NCBI GenBank assembly: GCA_034509755.1
Contig: CM067549.1
Span: 50,369,052 to 50,433,051, forward strand
Origin: Anisodus tanguticus
Lineage: Eukaryota; Streptophyta; Magnoliopsida; Solanales; Solanaceae
Direction of reading: 5' to 3'
DNA: 64,000 nucleotides
Positions 22,907 to 34,637 of the stretch are shown in pieces. The stretch's first letter is position 1, and the number at the start of each line of letters is the position of its first letter. Position numbers and translations under genes: made by a program. Below the pieces are notes generated by a model. The model worked only from the letters and a program-made list of their open reading frames with translations. It was not told the DNA's origin and did not search any database.

Positions 22907-23323
22907 CTATAGCTGTAGAAGGCCGGAAGGAGGCCGGACGCTAAGATTGGATCTGAAGTCGAGGAATAGATGTCTAGGAAGACCTTTCGTGAAGATATCT
23001 GCATACTGATACGAAGAAGGCACATGCAACACCTTAACATGACCGATAGCAACCTTCTCACGAACAAAGTGTATATCCATCTCAATGTGTTTGGTTCGCT
23101 GATGCTGAACCAGATTATGAGATAAATAAATAGCACATAAGTTATCACAATAAAACAAAGAAGCCTTACGCGGGAGACACTGAAGATCCAAAAGAAGGTT
23201 TCGAATCCAACAGATCTCAACAACAACATTTGCAATGCCTTTATATTCTGCTTCTGCACTCGAACGAGATAATGTGGCTTGCCTCTTGGCAGACCAAGAT
23301 ATGTGATTATCCCCTAAGAACAC
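22907..23323 (-). pseudogene. Copia RNase H
   Basis: 138 codons with ISWSAKRQATLSRSSAEAEY, the next residues KGIANVVVEICWI, FYCDNLCAIYLSHN and KHIEMDIHFVREKV, all typical of the Ty1/copia RNase H, and a C-terminal end with DIFTKGLP. The active-site acidic residues E (SAEAEY) and D (CDN) are present. The upstream frame is broken, so this is not expressed as part of a polyprotein. Confidence 0.82.
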
Positions 23324-23793
23324 ACAGTAATCGAAGGTGGAGTGTCACCATCCGTGTATGATAACAACCTGGTCGGTGTTGAGGGATATATATGTAATTC
23401 ATAATCAAGTGTTCCCTTAACGTACCGAATGATATGCTTAAGAGCAGTAAAATGAGGCTCATTGAGGGCATGCATAAATAAGCATACCTACTGAACATCA
23501 TAAGCAATATCGGGCCAAGTGAAAGTAAGATATTGTAGTGCACATGCAAGACTCCTGTAAAGGGTAGGATCTTACATTGGATCACCATCATCAGCACTAA
23601 GCTTTGATTTAGAGTCAACTGAAGTGGACATTAACTTGCAGTTCGCCATTTTAGCCATGTATACTATCTCCTATGCATACTTGCGCTGACACAAAAACAT
23701 AGTATTTGTAGACCTAGTCACTGATATCCCCAAAAAGTAACTCAACTTCCCCAAGTCGGTCATAACAAATTCAGTTTTTAACAATGCAACGAT

Positions 23794-24290
23794 CTATTTT
23801 TTCAACAAATCAGAGGAGGTAATAAACACAATGTCATCCATATATAACAACAAATAAGCAATGCTACTACCTCTATGAAAAATAAATAGAGAATTATCAC
23901 ACTTGCTGCATACAAACTCAATTCGCATAATGTACTGTGCAAAGCGAGCATACCACGCTCTAGGGGCATGTTTCAAACTATAAAGTAACTTACGGAGACT
24001 GCATACATACTGAGGTAAACAGTTTTCACATCAAGTTGGTGTATGTAGAAATACTCAAAACTGTGTGAATGGTAGTCGGTTTAACAACCGGACTAATCGT
24101 CTCACCACAATTAATACCCTCATGCTGATTAGTGTCATTAGTCACAAGTCTCGCCTTATATCACTCTAGATCACCATTGTCTCTGTATTTGTGATAAAAA
24201 AGACACATGCATCGGATCACATTCACCCCTCCGGTCTAGGAACCAAATCCCAAGTGTGCTGGTTCGTCAAAGCATTAAATTCCTCACATA
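23794..24290 (-). pseudogene. Copia reverse transcriptase, broken and shortened
   Basis: The start of RT is broken by stops (near 24290-24000). The following piece holds KHAPRAWYARF and the catalytic box LLLYMDDIVFITSS (YMDD at about 23844-23833). Sequence between the two parts, including motif A, is missing. Confidence 0.75.
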
Positions 24291-24935
24291 TGACTGCATT
24301 CCAATTTGGGTCTAGTTTGGATAATTTTAGGTTTTTTCAAAATTGGGGATATGGTTTGTGTGGATATGTTAAATTGGACTTTGAGTTTGAAAATCCCATG
24401 TTGGGCACGGGTTTCCATATAATGCGAGGGGGCAGGGGCAGTCTGGGTATGTGTACTAGGTGTCGGGTCTGTGTCATGATATTGGATCGGGTCCGTGTTT
24501 TGGTTTGGTGGTAGAGTATGTATTGTGTCGATGGTCGGGAGTGGCAGTGGGGTTAAGCCGACGGGGTGTGGGTGTTGGGAAACGGTGAAGAGTCTGGTGG
24601 GGTTGGGTGGCCTGTCAGATGTGGCGATGGTGCGGGACTCGAAGTTGGGCCTGGTAAAAAATGGTGTCGGGTTGTTGGTGGTGATGTCGAGGTTGGGTCT
24701 CCGGGTATGTGACTGTACTGGTGGGATAGTGATTTTTCTGGGCGGGTTGGTTGACTGGAACTGCAACAGTAGGTGGTGATGCAGAGGACGGCGGTAGATG
24801 TTGCCGGTGAGTGGAAGATGTGACTGTGGGATATGTTTGAGAGACGACTGACCGACTGCCGGTGATGGCAGGGGCAATCAGCGGTGATGGAGCCCTGGTC
24901 AACGGACTGGCAGTGGTGACTGTTACTGGCGGCAA
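24284..24935 (-). pseudogene. Pro/Thr-rich linker between copia integrase and RT
   Basis: Two overlapping minus-strand frames with many TP, PH and SP pairs sit where copia polyproteins carry a variable linker, ending in KTRAQHGIFK-like ETRAQHGIFKLK, the landmark just before RT. The opposite-strand frames here are shadows. Confidence 0.6.
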
Positions 24936-25169
24936 TGACGGTGACTAGATGATTGTGGTGGTGGCAGTGGCACGATCGAGTTCGATGAGGATGAAGGGGG
25001 AGATGTTGGACTCGTCTAGAAATGTGTAGTCAGTGTTTAGGAATTTTTTAATATTGGCAAAATGAAAAATTATCTCGTCAAACGTAACGTGATGAGAGAC
25101 GTGAATTTGACGAGTGGACAAGTCATAGCACAAATAGCCCCTATGATTAGACGGGAAACCTACGAAGAC

Positions 25170-25950
25170 TCATGGAATGGTTCTGGGTGCTAATTTATGA
25201 GGGGTTGTGGAGGCAAGGTTTGGATAGCAAAGACAACAGAAAATTCGAAGGTGATCATAGGAAGGGATCCGACGGTAGAGAATTTCGATGAGGGTTTTGT
25301 TGTGAAGAGCACTGGTGGGTAAAATATTAAGGATATATTCTACCATTTTGACTGCATAGACCCAAAACGATGGGGGGGCATGGAAAAGAAAGGTATGAAC
25401 CATGTTATTGATAGTACAAATGATTCGTTCGGCTTTTTCGTTTTTGGGGTGAGGTGTGGGGACAAGAGAAACAAAAGACCATGCCATTATTAGTGCAAAA
25501 ATTATGAAACACATAATTATTAAACTCACGACCTATCACGTTGGAATGATTTGATGGATTTTTCAAATTGTGTTTTGATAAAGTTACGAAACTCAATAAA
25601 CTTGGTAAAAACTTTAGACTTGAATTTTAGAGGGTAAATACAGATAAAGTGAGAAAAGTCATCTAATAACACAAGATAAAATTTATGACCCAGTGAACTA
25701 ATAACAGGAGATGTCCATAAATCTGCATGAACAATATCAAACGGAGAAAATGTAACACTTAAGGAAGACTGAAAAAGGGAGGCGAACGTGTTTGCCTAAA
25801 GGAAAAGAAAAACACGGTTGAGCAGATTTTCCACTAGGACAACGAATTAAATTATTATTCCGAAAAAAATTAAAAACATGAGCTCCTGGATGTCCAAGTC
25901 TATTGTGCTAGGTTGACGGAGAGATTGTTGCTAAAGCGATGGGAGGATAG
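25170..25950 (-). pseudogene. Copia integrase, broken
   Basis: Minus-strand fragments hold HNRLGHPG (near 25910), then several stops, then the catalytic-core end, with PHPKNEKAERIICTINNM (the usual PQQNGVAERKN motif, so the acidic residue is kept) and FWVYAVKMVEYILNILPTSAL, and a C-terminal portion (SNISPFILIE) reaching 24945. Confidence 0.75.
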
Positions 25951-26173
25951 ACTTGGGCATTTAGAGAGGTGGGTGGGGTGACACTGGCAGCAGACGTTGA
26001 TAGGAAATGATAGAGGTCCCCCTCACTATTGCATCAGGTAAGGAGTTTTCCGATACGTAGGCCCGTTATAGAAATCCCAAACAGGTCAAAGTTAATTGAT
26101 ACATAATTATCTGTGGTAAATGTTTTAATGGAGATTAGGTTCTTGATAATGTGTGGGGCATAGAGGATGTTAT

Positions 26174-26839
26174 TTAGGGAGAAATGGGGATGCGTGATGG
26201 GGTTAAAGTGTGGCCAAAACCCTGAATTGGAATGCGATGATCGTTTCCAATCAGAATAGAGTGCGGAGTAATTAAATTACGCATTTGAGAAAGATTACCA
26301 GAATTGTTGATGAGGTGAGATGTGGCGCCCGTATCCATATACCACGCATTATCGGGCTTTCGAGGAGTCAATGTGCCGAAAGCCTGGCCCAAACTGGATT
26401 GGGGAAGGCCCGTAGTAGAGAAGTGGGCCTCATGAAATTGGGCCTGACTTCTGTGGGCCGTTGGAAGTGATTCCAGACTGCTGGACCGTTGCTGGGCTGC
26501 AGGATGGTGGGCCGGATGGCAGTGTCCCAACATCTGGTCTAGGGTGAGCTGCATTGTTGCTGGAACTTGGGCCGCAGCTTCTAGGCTGTCTGGTGGACAC
26601 AGCTGCTGGGCTCTGTCTGGGGGCTGCTGGGCCCAAGCTGAAAGCCTAGTTCCCAGCTCGACCACTGCGGCCACCCCTGCGCCTCTGTCCACAACCATAT
26701 CAGTGGTGGTTTCCGACCATGGTGGCTGCCGGAGATCGGATAGGAGAGAGAAAATAGTAAGAGAGGAGGGTTGGGACATATACGAAGCGTATATGAGGCA
26801 GAAACAACCATATACGAATCGTATATGAGGCAGAAACAA
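26174..26839 (-). pseudogene. Copia gag remnant and aspartic protease
   Basis: A 221-codon frame whose C-terminal half has the copia protease active site WYMDTGATSHL (residues 166-176, around 26344). The N-terminal part (Ala/Gln/Pro-rich) does not look like complete gag and starts within the leader repeats, so gag has probably suffered a large deletion. The frame ends soon after LIGNDHRIPIQGFGHT, a usual part of this protease. Confidence 0.75.
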
Positions 26840-27090
26840 CCATATACGAGATGTATAACGACTTAGAGAGGCTGTATACGGGTAGTATACAATGGCAGTG
26901 ATGGTATATCAGTCGTATACAAAGTGTATATCGGCGTGAATAGGCTGTATACAAAGGGGTATACGACTTGTTAGAGAGATAGAGAAGGAGGGCGGGCTAT
27001 ATATCAACAGTATACCAGGGGTATACAGGGCTATTAGAAGAATTGGGGGGGGGGGGGGTATATCAGCGTATATCGAAGGTATGCCGGCGG
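26770..27090. repeat. Cluster of TATACG/GTATAC palindromic half-sites in the copia leader
   Basis: About fifteen TATAC or GTATA words occur in 320 bp, many as dyads: TATACGAAGCGTATA (near 26778), TATACGAATCGTATA (near 26811), GTATACGGGTAGTATAC (near 26875), GTATACAAAGTGTATA (near 26915), GTATACAAAGGGGTATAC (near 26947). A 30-bp subrepeat TATGAGGCAGAAACAACCAT occurs twice. It lies between the primer-binding site and protease. Confidence 0.7.
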
Positions 27091-27179
27091 TAGACGGTCG
27101 GTTCGGCGCCGGAAAAAGAAGGGAATGTGCGGCTAAAATTAGGTTTTGGGTTGGGAAGGATTGTTGGCTTTTGATACCA

Positions 27180-27480
27180 TGTAGAATTGTATTAATCTCC
27201 CTTGGGGAGTCTTTCTCATTAATACAATAAATAATGTGTACAATGTGGATTCTATTTCTATCATAATTATACAACACTAAATAATACAAAATATACGGAG
27301 TATATTATTAGTAATATACGTTAATAATAGCGAATATAAGTAGATACTTACATGCAGATGGTGATTACACCAAACCAATGTAACTTACTCTGGTTAAGTA
27401 ATTACTGAAGTGAATATATACATTAATTAATCATTATTAAGTTATGTTATTATATATTAATACACATGACATGTATTCAC
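27180..27480 (-). repeat. Probable 5' LTR of the minus-strand copia element (outer edge unknown)
   Basis: On the minus strand the DNA just before the primer-binding site ends in TTCTACA, a normal LTR 3' end. With no second copy in the window the outer edge cannot be fixed; the end given is a guess. Confidence 0.35.
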
Positions 27481-28631
27481 TGATTTTGTGTAAACACCTG
27501 ATGTAGATAATTTTTTATCGAAATATAATATAATATAACATAACATAACATAAAATTGATTTTATAAAACCCTTAATCATTATAGTGAAATATTGTTATG
27601 GAACATAGTGTTATAGAGAGGTTCGATAGCATATTATAAAGAATTATTTGGAAAATAACTAGTTGTTGTAGGCATTAATACATGAATGTGATTTTATAAT
27701 GAAAATCTTGTTTCGCATTGCAAAGATCGTGAGCTTCATTAAGTTGTTGACCAAACCCAATCTTAATCCAAGGGCAATAGCTGTGACACGCAATCACTCG
27801 TTATTTCCCAAAAGAACCTCACTTTTCCATTATAGAATATTATAGATACATGGTTCCATGGGGCATATAAGTAAACTTACTCGAAAACAGAGTAAAAGAT
27901 AATTCAAAATCTGTTGGGAAAGACAAGACAGTTCTAGTTTCAGCCCAACCTCTTTTGGCCCCACAACTTTATCTTTATCCTTTCAAATCCTTTTTTTTTC
28001 ATTTTTTTCATTTTTGTAAAGCAAAGGTCCCCACTTCAAATAATTACATTTATATCCTTGCTTCTTCTTGATGCTATCAATTGGCATTATTTATGTCTCA
28101 TTTTACCGGAAGGTGTTTAATTAGATACTAAAAGTATATTGAGATATAAATTAATTATATGCAAATATTAAAATATTTTTATAAATTTTATAATTCTACT
28201 TTGATTTTACTTTTTTTTTTTAAATTAAAAATTTATTTAAAAAAAATTCTGCCTCACAAAAATAAAAGTATGATCGGCATGTGTCTTACTCCTACCTTAT
28301 CAGACACTACCGGTTAGATACAATGAGTGACATTATTATTATTTTTGTCTATTGCATTTTATATCAAGTGAATCAAAATAAATTATGTTATTAAGGTCAA
28401 CATGAATGTCATTACTAAATAATTTTTAAAATAGGATAAATAAGTATTATTTTGGCACAAATTAGAAAATAAGGCGTGTCGCACCCAAATGTATGGTTTA
28501 GTGAATAATATAGCGATTTAAGAATCATGATATTTCATGTTTAAATTTTAGCAGAGATAAAAATATTATATGTTCAAGTCTTAGTAGATAAAATTATTAA
28601 TATTTGTGCTTTTAGAAGATAACTTATACCG
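27481..28631. other. Intergenic DNA upstream of the SWIB gene
   Basis: Strongly AT-rich with simple ATAACATAACAT runs at 27530-27553. I see no gene or clear repeat. Confidence 0.45.
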
Positions 28632-28632
28632 T

Positions 28633-28895
28633 ACTCCCTCCGATTCATATTAATTGTCATATTTTTCTTCTCGAAAGTAAATTTAGCTAATTTTAAAAGC
28701 TAAATTGAATCAGATAAATTTGATATTTTAAAATTATAATTTAAATGCTTAAAAACTATACGAAAAGTATTATAAGTTACAATTCGTCGCATATCAATAT
28801 AGTGAAAAAATATATATCTTAAAATGTTGATTAAAATTACTTTAATTTGACTATAAAAATTAAAACATGACAAGTATTATATGACAGAGATGGTA
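28633..28895. mobile_element. Degenerate Stowaway-like MITE upstream of the SWIB gene
   Basis: The left end ACTCCCTCCGATTCATATTA and the interior AATTGTCATATTTTTCTTC are typical. The right end (ATGACAAGTATTATATGACA) is worn and lacks the full GGAGGGAG. It lies about 200 bp upstream of the probable transcription start of the SWIB gene. Confidence 0.5.
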
Positions 28896-29049
28896 TAAAA
28901 TTAGTTGAAGTGTGTTGATTGGGAATCGAAATTATCCAAAAAAAATATAATGTATGTCATATTATATGGGTAAGAAATAGGACCCGAGGGAGCATGGAAA
29001 AAGTGCAAAAAGCAGTGAACAAACTTTTAAACTAAGCTAAGGGTATATT

Positions 29050-29166
29050 CGTCATTAACTTAAAGAGAGAGATACAGGCAAAAAGAGAGAACGAAGAAGA
29101 AGAAGAAGAGAGACTGAGAGTTTAATGCCGTTAAATTTACCGTTACTATATGAAAGCAAAAAAACC
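29050..29166 (+). promoter_or_regulatory. 5' untranslated region of the SWIB gene
   Basis: A GA-rich stretch (AAAGAGAGAACGAAGAAGAA and on) precedes the ATG, typical of plant 5' UTRs. The upstream in-frame ATG at 29125 lies in it. A TATA box is not obvious. Confidence 0.45.
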
Positions 29167-32100
29167 ATGGTGTCGGACCAAGAAATAGCTAGAGGTGTTG
29201 AAACTTTACTCCGTCAATTAGATCCTAACGCCGTTACATCATTAAACGGCGTCGTACAACAACTCGGAGCAAAACTTGGACAAGACCTTTCACACAAAGC
29301 AGAGTTCATCAATGATCAGATCAACCTTATCCTATCACAACAACAACAACAATATGCTCACAATTTTGCCCTCCTAAACCACTCACAATTTGCTCAACAA
29401 CAGTTTTATTCCCATTCTGTCCTTCAACAACAACAGCACCTCTACTTTCAGCACCATGTACCACCGCCGGTGGCGAGAACAGTTGCTCCTCCTCCAGCTC
29501 AGCATGCGTCGTCAGATGACGCTTCTGCCCCCAAGGAAAGGTATGGTGTATAATTCGGGCGAGGATAAGTTTGTCTTTTTCATCTTTTAATTTAATTTTG
29601 TTATAATAAATTTGCATCGACCAAAATGGTTTTGCTGAAAAATTAAACAAAAACATGAGTTTTGTTTTCTAGTTTATTCTTTATTTTATTTTATTGTTAT
29701 TCTATTTTTTTTTTTACCTATTTAAGGGGTGAGAATTTGGTGCTTGTGAGCAAATATAGGTTGAGTAAAAAGTAGGGCTGTCCAAGGGGCCTGGTTCGGG
29801 GCGTGACCCGGCGGGGCTGGGAAAGGGTCGGGACGGGCGTCCCACATCCCGCCGGAAAAGAGGACCGGTGTTGGCAGGGTGCGTCGGGGTCGGGTCGGGT
29901 CCGGGATTTCATGTTTTTTACACTTAATTTCAAAAAAGCTTTGAATATAAACACTTAAATAATTGAACAATATAGTGTAATAAAAACATCCAAGTTGTTT
30001 TTGTGCCTCTTATAATATTTAATAGAAATATAATTTTTTTAATACAATTTCAAAATTGCAACTTTGTGGTGTTCAAAAGTTGCAAATCACATAGTAAAAT
30101 TGCAATTAAAAAAATTGCAATTAAAAAAATTACATAGTTAAAAACACCTTTTCTAATTTCTTCATAATGTTTTGTGGTTCTTCGGTTGGAATTGGAAGTT
30201 GTTGGTCAAATTGATCGACGTCGCTTCCAGTTCCCTCGGATAAGATTTCGTTGTAGTTTCGTCGTCTTCTTCGTTGATCTCTGATCCACTCGTATTCAAT
30301 CTCTGAATTGAACTGCAATCTCCAAACTGTCTCCCGCTAATGAGTGTCTGTGCTCTCCTATTTGAAATCTTCCTGCAGAAAAAACGCTTTCAGACGCTGT
30401 TGGTGACGCTTAAATGTTCAACACATCTCGGGCCATCTTTGCTAGTATCGAAAATGTCTTCTCATTTTCGCTTTCCAGTATTTAAGCAAGTCTTCACGTC
30501 CTTCTTCATTGAGAACTGCTTGGTACGCTATAACACCCTCCAAAACAAAAACATCAAACTCGCTAACTTGATTAGCAGTGGAACCACTAAACATTCTATT
30601 TCTAAGGCTTTCAATACTAGCCGCAGAAACATCATGTCTTTTATAAGGTTGTATTGAAGAAGAAGAAGATGGTATAAAAGTCGTTTGGTTGATAACACTT
30701 TCTTGTTGTTAATGCATATGTATTTTTTTTCATTCATCGTGTATGCTAGACAAAAATTCTTCTTTAGTTGGTTTCTTAGGTGGTTGTTCATTTGAGTTTT
30801 TTTGGAGTTAGTTGGAGGTGGAAGTACTGCTATACAATCATAAATCGTTTCAATAAGTGTTTTACAATCGTCTATTTTAATAGTCGGATTTAATACAACA
30901 CCAATAATATAAATAGTGAAAATAGAAAAAAAATATTTTTTTAATTTGATTAACATATTTTTAGTAGGTGCCTTATAAGATGGTTTTTTCATATATTCAC
31001 TAAGTAACAAAAATATTAGAGTTATATAAAATAACATAGTTAAAATAGTAGAATAATATAAATCAGAAAATTCTTTAGTTGCTTGAAAAAGTTTCTCTAA
31101 AAATCCAATAAGTTCTGAAATTTTTCCCCAATCATTATGTACAAGCATATCAGTTGGATTTCGATTATGGGAGTTAAAAAATAAAGTTATAGGTCTTCTA
31201 TAATAGTAAGCAACAAGTAGTTCATATAGAGAATTTCACCTAGTCGCTACTTCTTCAGGATTTTTTCTAAAACGTAATCCACAATCGTGACAAGTTTTTT
31301 TATATTCTTTTTTCTTTGTATTTTATTACTTCTAAAAATAAAGTTTATAGCAAATTATCCCGACTCAGAGCGTATTGACGCACTCGACTTTGTAGCCTCG
31401 TATTCATCCCACTTAGCTTTGTGAAAGCCTTGTACATGTCTTAATAAACCTCTCATCCCACCATGACCTTTTCCGATTTTAAATTGATAAACAGTTTTAC
31501 AAATTTTACATCTAACTGCTTGATTCTCTTTGTTCCTATAAAAAATAACCATGCAGGTGATTTTAATGGTCGTGTGGGGCCTCGTCTCATACTAGGGGAA
31601 TAGCAGGCATCGCAGTTTCAGGCTGAGACTCAGTCTGAGCCTGAGGTTGAGGTGCACTAGTAGGTGTGTCATCTAGATTATTGTCTAAATTAAAGTTCGG
31701 TTCAGTTGCAGAATATATATCTCATCATCTAATGATATATCATTAAAAAATTCAGTTTCATCTATATGAGTGTAATCAATCAAATCATCCTGACTAGGAA
31801 TAGGATAACTAGAAGAAGTACCCTTGCCCTTGTTACCCCTACTAGAAGAAGCACCCTTACACTTACCCTTAATCATACGTCTAATTCCTTCCATTTTAAT
31901 TATGCAAATAAATAATTAAAGATAATGAAATTAAGTGCGATAATTAAAATAAAGTAACCATAATAATTTAAAGAAAGAACGAAGGTACCAAACACCGACG
32001 TAACGTCGACGTGTAATCGAGGTTGAAAATTGTAATTTTGCTTGATGGATGATCCTCAAGCTAGTTGTCAACTTCAGTCCCAATTTTTGAACTTTGATAC

Positions 32101-34637
32101 AATTATACAAATGAGCAAATAAAATAAAATAAAATATTTAGTAGGCATTGTAGACTTGTAGAGAGATAGATTGAGAGATTGTAGGAAGATTTGTGAGAAA
32201 AACGAAGAGAAAATGAGGTACTTATAGTTGAAAAATTGGTTTAAAGTGTAAATATACTAACTTAGGGGTTAAAAATAAATATTAAGGGGGTAGGGAGTTT
32301 ATTTGGGGGGGGGGGGGGGGGGGGGAATGGCCTTTGGAACCGTTGCACAACGGCCAAAATCTAAATTTGGTCGTTGTTGCAACAGTTAGTTTTACAAAGG
32401 GGGAGGGGGGACCGGGACAGGGTCGGGGCGGGTCGAGTCGAAGCGGGACGAGCCCATGTCCCGTCCCGGTTTCGAATTCCGACATCATAATTGTTTTTTT
32501 AGGGGATCGGGATCGGGACGACCCGACCCACTAGACAACCTTAGTAAAAAGCTGTTATTTTTTGTTTCTTAACAAAAAAAGATGTATTATAGCAAGTCTT
32601 AGGATCTGAAAATATATTTTAAAAAAAGGATTTATTTTTTCTCACTATAATGTATAAAGGTCTAGTTAATTTTGTCCCATATAGCTAGTTAGCTAACTGG
32701 AATTTGCAATTTATATACTTAGTATGTTTTGTTGTTTTAATTAGTCATTTCCCATAATTATGCAAATTACACATGATATATTAACATGCTGATACTATAG
32801 GCTGTTACCTAGCCAAGTCAGGATCTTGTTACAATCTGCAAGTAGACAGCAGTTTAAATTGGTTGTTGGTGTTTCGGCTAACGTTTTTTTAAAAATAAAT
32901 TTTTGATAACGTGGTGTCTGAGCCAGCTTGCTCGCACCTCGACTATTCCACCAGGTTTTTAGTGTTTTGGCTAAACATACTTTGGCAAAAAGTAAAAGAA
33001 AGGTAAAATGGATAAAAATGTTTTTTTGCTTTTCATCCGCTTGATGCTAGTGATGAAATCTACTTACTTCATAAAAATGGGGATAAAATGGACAAAAATA
33101 AAGAGTTAATTCTCAAGTCTTGGTGGACATTGTTACCCGGTTGTGCTGGTGAAATTTGGCAAGGTGTAAGCAAGCTAGCCTAGATACCATGACTATTTAA
33201 AAAAAAATGGCCGCGTTTACCTTTCTTATGTAGGTAGCTAAAACCATCTTATACTGTTTTTCACCTTTTACATTTTCTAAAGTGAATTTGAGCTTTGGGG
33301 AGTTAGTTCTTTAATTTGACTCTGAGATGTATTTCTACTTAAGAATCAACGATTTTGGGAAATTCTAAATTGAAAATGTCTTACATCAAACATAATGATG
33401 CCGAGGAATGCATTGCACGTTATACCATAAGTGTTCTGCGCCTTTTAGACCAATTTTGTTTCCTAAGCAATGTCTGAGATTCAATAATAAATGATATCTG
33501 ATTCAGTTAAGTAAACTTATTTCCTTAGTATTACTTCACTTGTTTACATGGTTAAACTAGTTAAAGCCTCCTGTATCTGTTTCTATTTTGTCCAGTGCTA
33601 CTTCTGGAACAAAAAGGAGAGGCGGACCAGGTGGTCTAAACAAAGTCTGCGGTGTTTCACCAGAACTTCAGGCCATTGTTGGTCAACCCGCAATGCCCAG
33701 GACAGAGGTATGATTTGTCATATCAAAAGAAGTTAACGAGTTTTAGTCGACTGTTATTATATAGATCATAAGTACATCTATCTTTGCTCGGTCAGATTGT
33801 GAAGCAGCTGTGGGTGTACATCAGGAAACACAACTTACAGGATCCCGGTAACAAACGAAAGATTATCTGCAACGATGCTCTGCGAGCACTCTTTGAAACA
33901 GACTGCACCGATATGTTCAAGATGAATAAGCTGCTGGCTAAACATATTACGTCACTCGATCCTTCAAGTATGCCAAAAAAGAAAAAACGCTTTCCGTTCG
34001 TAATATATCTGTTATTCCCACATTTCCCAAAAGTATATAGAAAATGAATAAAAGGAAAAATTGACAAATAGCTACAGTTTGAAAGGTTTATAACTATTTT
34101 TTTAACGACGTTCCCCTGTCCAACCCCTGCAGAACAAGCTGAGCAAGCTAAAAGATTGAAGGTTGAATCTGATTCTGTGGCTGCTAAGGTTGAACAACCT
34201 AGCTCATCCACTGTTACGATATCTGATGCGCTCGCCAAATTTTTTGGAAGTGAAGAAAAGCAGATACTCCAAACAGATGCCTTGAAACGTATTTGGGAGT
34301 ATATAAAGCTTAACCAACTTGAGGTAGATGTGTATAATCTACTTGATTTATTTGGTTATACAGAAGGGATGTGTCGGTGTTTCTCTTCTCTTAGTTCCTT
34401 TCTGTTTTCTACCTCCTTTCCATCAGTAATTCCTCACTACTACAAGTGTTTAATATCTCTAAGCAACATCATCACATATCTCTGCATCTTTAGCATATAT
34501 TTCTGCTTTTCTGCTTGCAGGATCCTGTGAATTCTATGGTGATCATGTGTGACGCAAAGCTTCAAGAACTCCTAGAATGTGGAAGTGTTTCTGTCACGGA
34601 AATACCTGACATGCTGGCACGTCGTCATTTTTTCTAG
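29167..34637 (+). CDS. DEK_C and double SWIB/MDM2-domain nuclear protein
   Basis: Five exons: 29167-29540, 33596-33707, 33796-33967, 34133-34323, 34521-34637. All are GT/AG with consistent phases (2, 0, 1, 0) and give 321 aa. Residues 1-60 (MVSDQEIARGVETLLRQ onward) form a DEK-C-type helical domain; a Gln/His-rich linker follows; exon 2 is basic (KRRGGPGGLNK) and opens the first SWIB domain (VSPELQAIVG, WVYIRKHNLQDP, NKRKIICND); exons 4-5 form the second (RIWEYIKLNQLE, DPVNSM, CDAKLQELL). Arabidopsis SWIB/BAF60b proteins share this layout; they are linked to chromatin and transcription. A further ATG at 29125 would add 14 residues, but family members begin MVSD, so I prefer 29167. Intron 1 (4.06 kb) carries hAT C. 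Confidence 0.9.
30130..31894 (-). pseudogene. hAT C transposase with the catalytic core deleted
   Basis: The leader (31894-31685, MEGIRRMIKGKCKGASSS) and the BED finger (31552-31355, CKICKTV and HVQGFH) are present. At about 31350 the sequence jumps from the linker after the finger straight to the stretch after the core (AAGTTTATAGCAAATT), so most of the catalytic domain is gone. The C-terminal part (31148-30528, WGKISELIGFLEK) and the dimerisation tail (to 30130) remain, frameshifted. Confidence 0.78.
32304..32325. repeat. Poly(G) tract in hAT C
   Basis: An unbroken run of about 22 G lies just inside the right G+C-rich part of element C. It is a likely place for length polymorphism or assembly error. 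Confidence 0.8.
32552..33595 (+). other. 3' part of SWIB intron 1
   Basis: AT-rich. Two short similar segments occur (TGGTGTCTGAGCCAGCTTGCTCGCACC near 32912 is shortened here to the core GAGCCAGCTTGC, and an inverted relative near 33175). No exon seen. Confidence 0.4.

Larger units (their letters stand above)
22907..27179 (-). mobile_element. Decayed Ty1/copia retrotransposon, minus strand
   Basis: Reading down the minus strand: primer-binding site TGGTATCAAAAGCC (27179-27166, the initiator-tRNA type used by copia elements), leader with palindromic repeats, protease, integrase, a Pro/Thr-rich linker, RT and RNase H ending at 22907. Many stops and frameshifts; gag is largely missing. DNA beyond 27180 should be its 5' LTR; no 3' LTR is seen. 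Confidence 0.85.
29773..32543 (-). mobile_element. hAT element C, internally deleted, in intron 1 of the SWIB gene
   Basis: 2,771 bp with ends TAGGGCTGTCCAAGGGGCC (29773) and GACCCACTAGACAACCTTA (to 32543) and a perfect 8-bp target duplication GTAAAAAG (29765-29772, 32544-32551). Same family as A and B but about 0.7 kb shorter. It lies antisense to the host gene. Confidence 0.92.

Noticed and set aside
24495..24779. Plus-strand Gly/Val-rich frame
   Set aside because: Shadow of the Pro/Thr-rich linker of the minus-strand copia element.
26544..26828. Plus-strand 94-aa frame opposite copia protease
   Set aside because: Shadow of the minus-strand copia gene; the opposite strand carries the active-site motif.
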